Source: Pomphorhynchus laevis
Lineage: Eukaryota; Acanthocephala; Palaeacanthocephala; Echinorhynchida; Pomphorhynchidae
DNA: 64,000 bases
Assembly: GCA_012934845.2 (NCBI GenBank)
Contig: WNNJ02003730.1
Coordinates: 1-64,000, forward strand
Direction: 5' to 3'
The notes under the pieces are model-generated. The model did no database searches. It was not told the DNA's origin and worked only from the letters and a program-made list of their open reading frames with translations. Position numbers and translations under genes: made by a program. Shown here in pieces: positions 61,735-64,000 of this stretch; the stretch's first letter is position 1, and each line of letters begins with the position of its first letter.

Positions 61735-63520
61735 AATTCTTCATTAATCATCTTCTTATCGTCCTCTTCGTTACGGCCTTAGGTCAGTTGGGATCTAAGC
61801 CCCACAGCCAATCCAACACGCCGCTCTTCGACTAAACCACCCCGGGTCTTTCACCCCCCGAAGAGTCCAATCGAGGCGGACTATGCTGGGTAAACGAGAA
61901 ATGAGCAGCTTCAGAAACCTCAGCCTTCTCTCTGGGGGACGTCCTCTAGAAAAGAAGACTAATCTCGAGATAGCCCAAGTGTCCCAGAGGCGCACTTGAG
62001 TTATCCCTTTCAATGACAGATGCTGGGCCCGTTTCAGAGCCCATCTAGCTCTCTTCAGGATACGTTTAAGTCTATCCAGGTCGGTTTTCGCCGACCAGTT
62101 CACTGTCACGGTGAACCTTAGGTATTTTACTCGACTGGTGAATATAGGGAGTGGTTGATTGGTCAAAATGGAGGAGAGGGCAGAGAGTGCTAATCTCTTA
62201 AGTTTTTACTTTGTTGCAGGGGCGCCATGAAAGACAACAACCTGCGATTTGACGGAGTTTAAAATAAGATTGGACTTCGGTAACTGATCTTTTAATCTTA
62301 AAAAGAAACGGCTGATGTCCGAGACTACGTCTTTACACCTGCGTCCAGAAAACAGGGCTGTAGTATCATCAGCGTATACCACTAGACGTTGTTTGCGTTA
62401 AAATATTTTAAAGAGTTTAATATAGGGAGCAAGATATAAGATAGGAGAAAGAGGGGAGCCTTGTGGCACACCTGTAATAGGGTAGAACTGACGCGCGTCA
62501 GGGTCATCATCATAATAAAATCGCTTGGTGTACAGCAGTATCTCCACCTTGTTAACAATTCTCGCAGTCAACCCAAGGGACCTGAGAGAAGAGATAACAA
62601 AGGGAATGAATATGCAGTTAAATGCAGCAGAAACATCAAGGAAAACAGCCACAGCAAGTTGATGACAATTCTCCTGACAAAACTGATGCACTGAACCTAC
62701 CGCTGAATGGACCGAGCGACCTTTGACGAACCCATGGAAACCTAGAGGGATTAAATTTCGCCTAATCAGATGATCGCGGATTCTACGCGCAAGCGCCTTT
62801 TCGTAGATAGATACGAGGGAATTTTGAATCAAAATAGGGCCGCAGGTCTTAAGGGCAAGAAACCGAATACTTTTCGGGTATAAAAATTCTCCTACTAATG
62901 TTGATGCCGGTCACATCGGATGGGGTGGCTAATAGCATTGTGACGGCCACCTCCCTTCTTTGTTCGACTGTCAAAAGTTGAGATACGAGAAGAGAGTGGA
63001 GCGACGAATTTGGAGGTGCCTGGAAGATGCCCTCAGGAGTCAAACATATCTGTAACAGATAGGTCTCTACTCCTGAAGTCTTCACAAGGTGGGATTGGCT
63101 GTGATGATTGAGAGGCTCCGTAATTATGTAGGGAAGGTGACTTCTCCAAAACTTTATCAAGACCAATTTTACCAATCCAGCACAATACTCTATCCTTCCA
63201 ACAGACAAATTTCTCTCTTGAATATATTCCAGAAGGAAGACTGGGATGGATTAAGGAAAGCAATGCTTGCCCTATCCTTACCCAGTTGGAACCTATATCT
63301 AGTGATCCAATATTCTTTTAAGAGAACCTGTCTGGCAGAAGCAGAGAGATTGGGAGGACGAAACATATATGCTAAGGTCTTGATTTTATCGGAGTGAGAT
63401 TGTAGATACGACCTTTATAGGTAGTCGAAAGCAACGCGGTAGCTTGCGAAGAGAGGTAGGAGTTAAATTCGTTTAAATCTCATTACTAATTCGGGGAAAG
63501 CGATGAATAGCTACCTGAAA
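61735..63520 (-). mobile_element. Non-LTR retrotransposon, copy 8 (5'-truncated in ORF2)
   Basis: Minus-strand ORF2 pieces: endonuclease-RT linker (63263-62849, with IPEKYSVSCP), RT (62832-62398, FVKGRSVHSAV, LDVSAAFN, GVPQGSPLSP), then YADD region with frame breaks, and tail (62166-61795, RVKYLRFTVTVNWSAKTDL). LDFSAAFD has become LDVSAAFN, with the catalytic Asp kept. Several frameshifts. The 5' end is lost at about 63520. Plus-strand ORFs here are shadows. Confidence 0.88.
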
Positions 63521-63593
63521 AAAGTTTGATAACTTTGGGATATAATATACATACAAGATCTAATATACCTACAATCTAAAGTAAATACAGCAA

Positions 63594-63690
63594 GCATCGA
63601 CGACAACCTTCGACGACAACCATCGACGACAACCATCGACGACAACCATCGACGACAACCATCGACGACAACCATCGACGACAACCATCG
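63594..63690 (+). repeat. 13-bp minisatellite, ATCGACGACAACC x7
   Basis: Seven near-perfect units of ATCGACGACAACC (one starts TTC). Not AT-rich, unlike most DNA here. It lies between the truncated 5' end of copy 8 and an ORF start at 63767. Minus-strand ORF 63511-63909 is repeat-driven. Confidence 0.92.
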
Positions 63691-63766
63691 GTTGAAAAAT
63701 TGATTGAAATACATTCTTACAAGATTATGGGAGGACGTAAGAAAACAACTAAGACCGACACCAACT

Positions 63767-64000
63767 ATGGGCAACTGCAAGTACAGTGCTCGATACACGA
63801 CTGCAGCGTCTGGACAACAATCGCCTGCGACAGAAGACTTCGTATGTGGTTTTTGTGCCAACAAACTAATCTGCAACCTTTCTAATAAGCACATATCAAC
63901 ATCCAACACGTCAACTCAAACTACCCCCGTCGTTTCTAATGTCATTTCTCCACCCACCGACCGTGCCACCATATACACTTCCTATTCCATGTCATCTTTA
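63767..64000 (+). CDS. Start of an ORF with Cys motifs, cut by window end
   Basis: The frame opens at 63704; ATG at 63767 gives 78 codons to the window edge: MGNCKYSARYTT, then FVCGFCANKLICN, then a Ser/Thr-rich stretch. Cys spacing (C-x2-C-x5-C) suggests a small zinc-binding element. Less AT-rich than its surroundings, like the retroelements. A competing frame from ATG 63727 (MGGRKKTTKTD) stops at 63885. Probably the N-terminus of a retroelement ORF1, but no family is recognised. Confidence 0.35.
   Translation, partial: MGNCKYSARYTTAASGQQSPATEDFVCGFCANKLICNLSNKHISTSNTSTQTTPVVSNVISPPTDRATIYTSYSMSSL

Overview
The window is AT-rich invertebrate nuclear DNA: spliced genes, a eukaryotic tRNA, several classes of retrotransposon, and no bacterial-style gene packing. 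An arthropod is most likely, judging from the arthropod-type non-LTR elements, but the species cannot be read from the sequence. Several introns are only 41-47 nt long, which is unusual for most arthropods.

The real host genes are two SLC7 (LAT-type) amino-acid transporter paralogues in divergent, head-to-head order. Gene A lies on the minus strand (28840 down to 13825) and gene B on the plus strand (35995 to 55393). I rebuilt ten exons for each by hand. Exons 2-9 have identical lengths in the two genes (126, 100, 45, 124, 104, 97, 150, 172 bp), and both reading frames stay open (about 465 and 464 residues). Exons 3-4 and part of intron 2 are nearly identical between the two genes, whereas the neighbouring exons are clearly diverged. 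This pattern suggests gene conversion between the arms of the inverted duplication.

Around and inside the genes are mobile-element remains. Bases 1-8410 hold three copies of one APE/RT non-LTR family; the copy at 3160-6657 has an intact 823-residue ORF2. Further copies lie at 21640-23850, 29351-29512, 55520-55850, 58000-59290 and 61735-63520. A Penelope element with a GIY-YIG domain, a hammerhead-like motif and an inverted 5' piece occupies 56100-58020. A second Penelope-like reverse transcriptase (YWxPKLHK and DFSTLYT motifs) is present as fragments, and its 3' end is linked to a palindromic tail repeated about 17 times. A 1.45-kb foldback element with tRNA-like pol III boxes sits in gene B intron 8. 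Other content includes a palindromic MITE, minisatellites and relics of other reverse transcriptases.

The 7-kb spacer between the two transporters (28841-35994) carries tRNA-Asn(GTT), a decayed tandem copy of it, and mobile-element debris. The two ends of the window (1-13 kb and 55-64 kb) are mostly retroelements and AT-rich DNA without recognisable genes.
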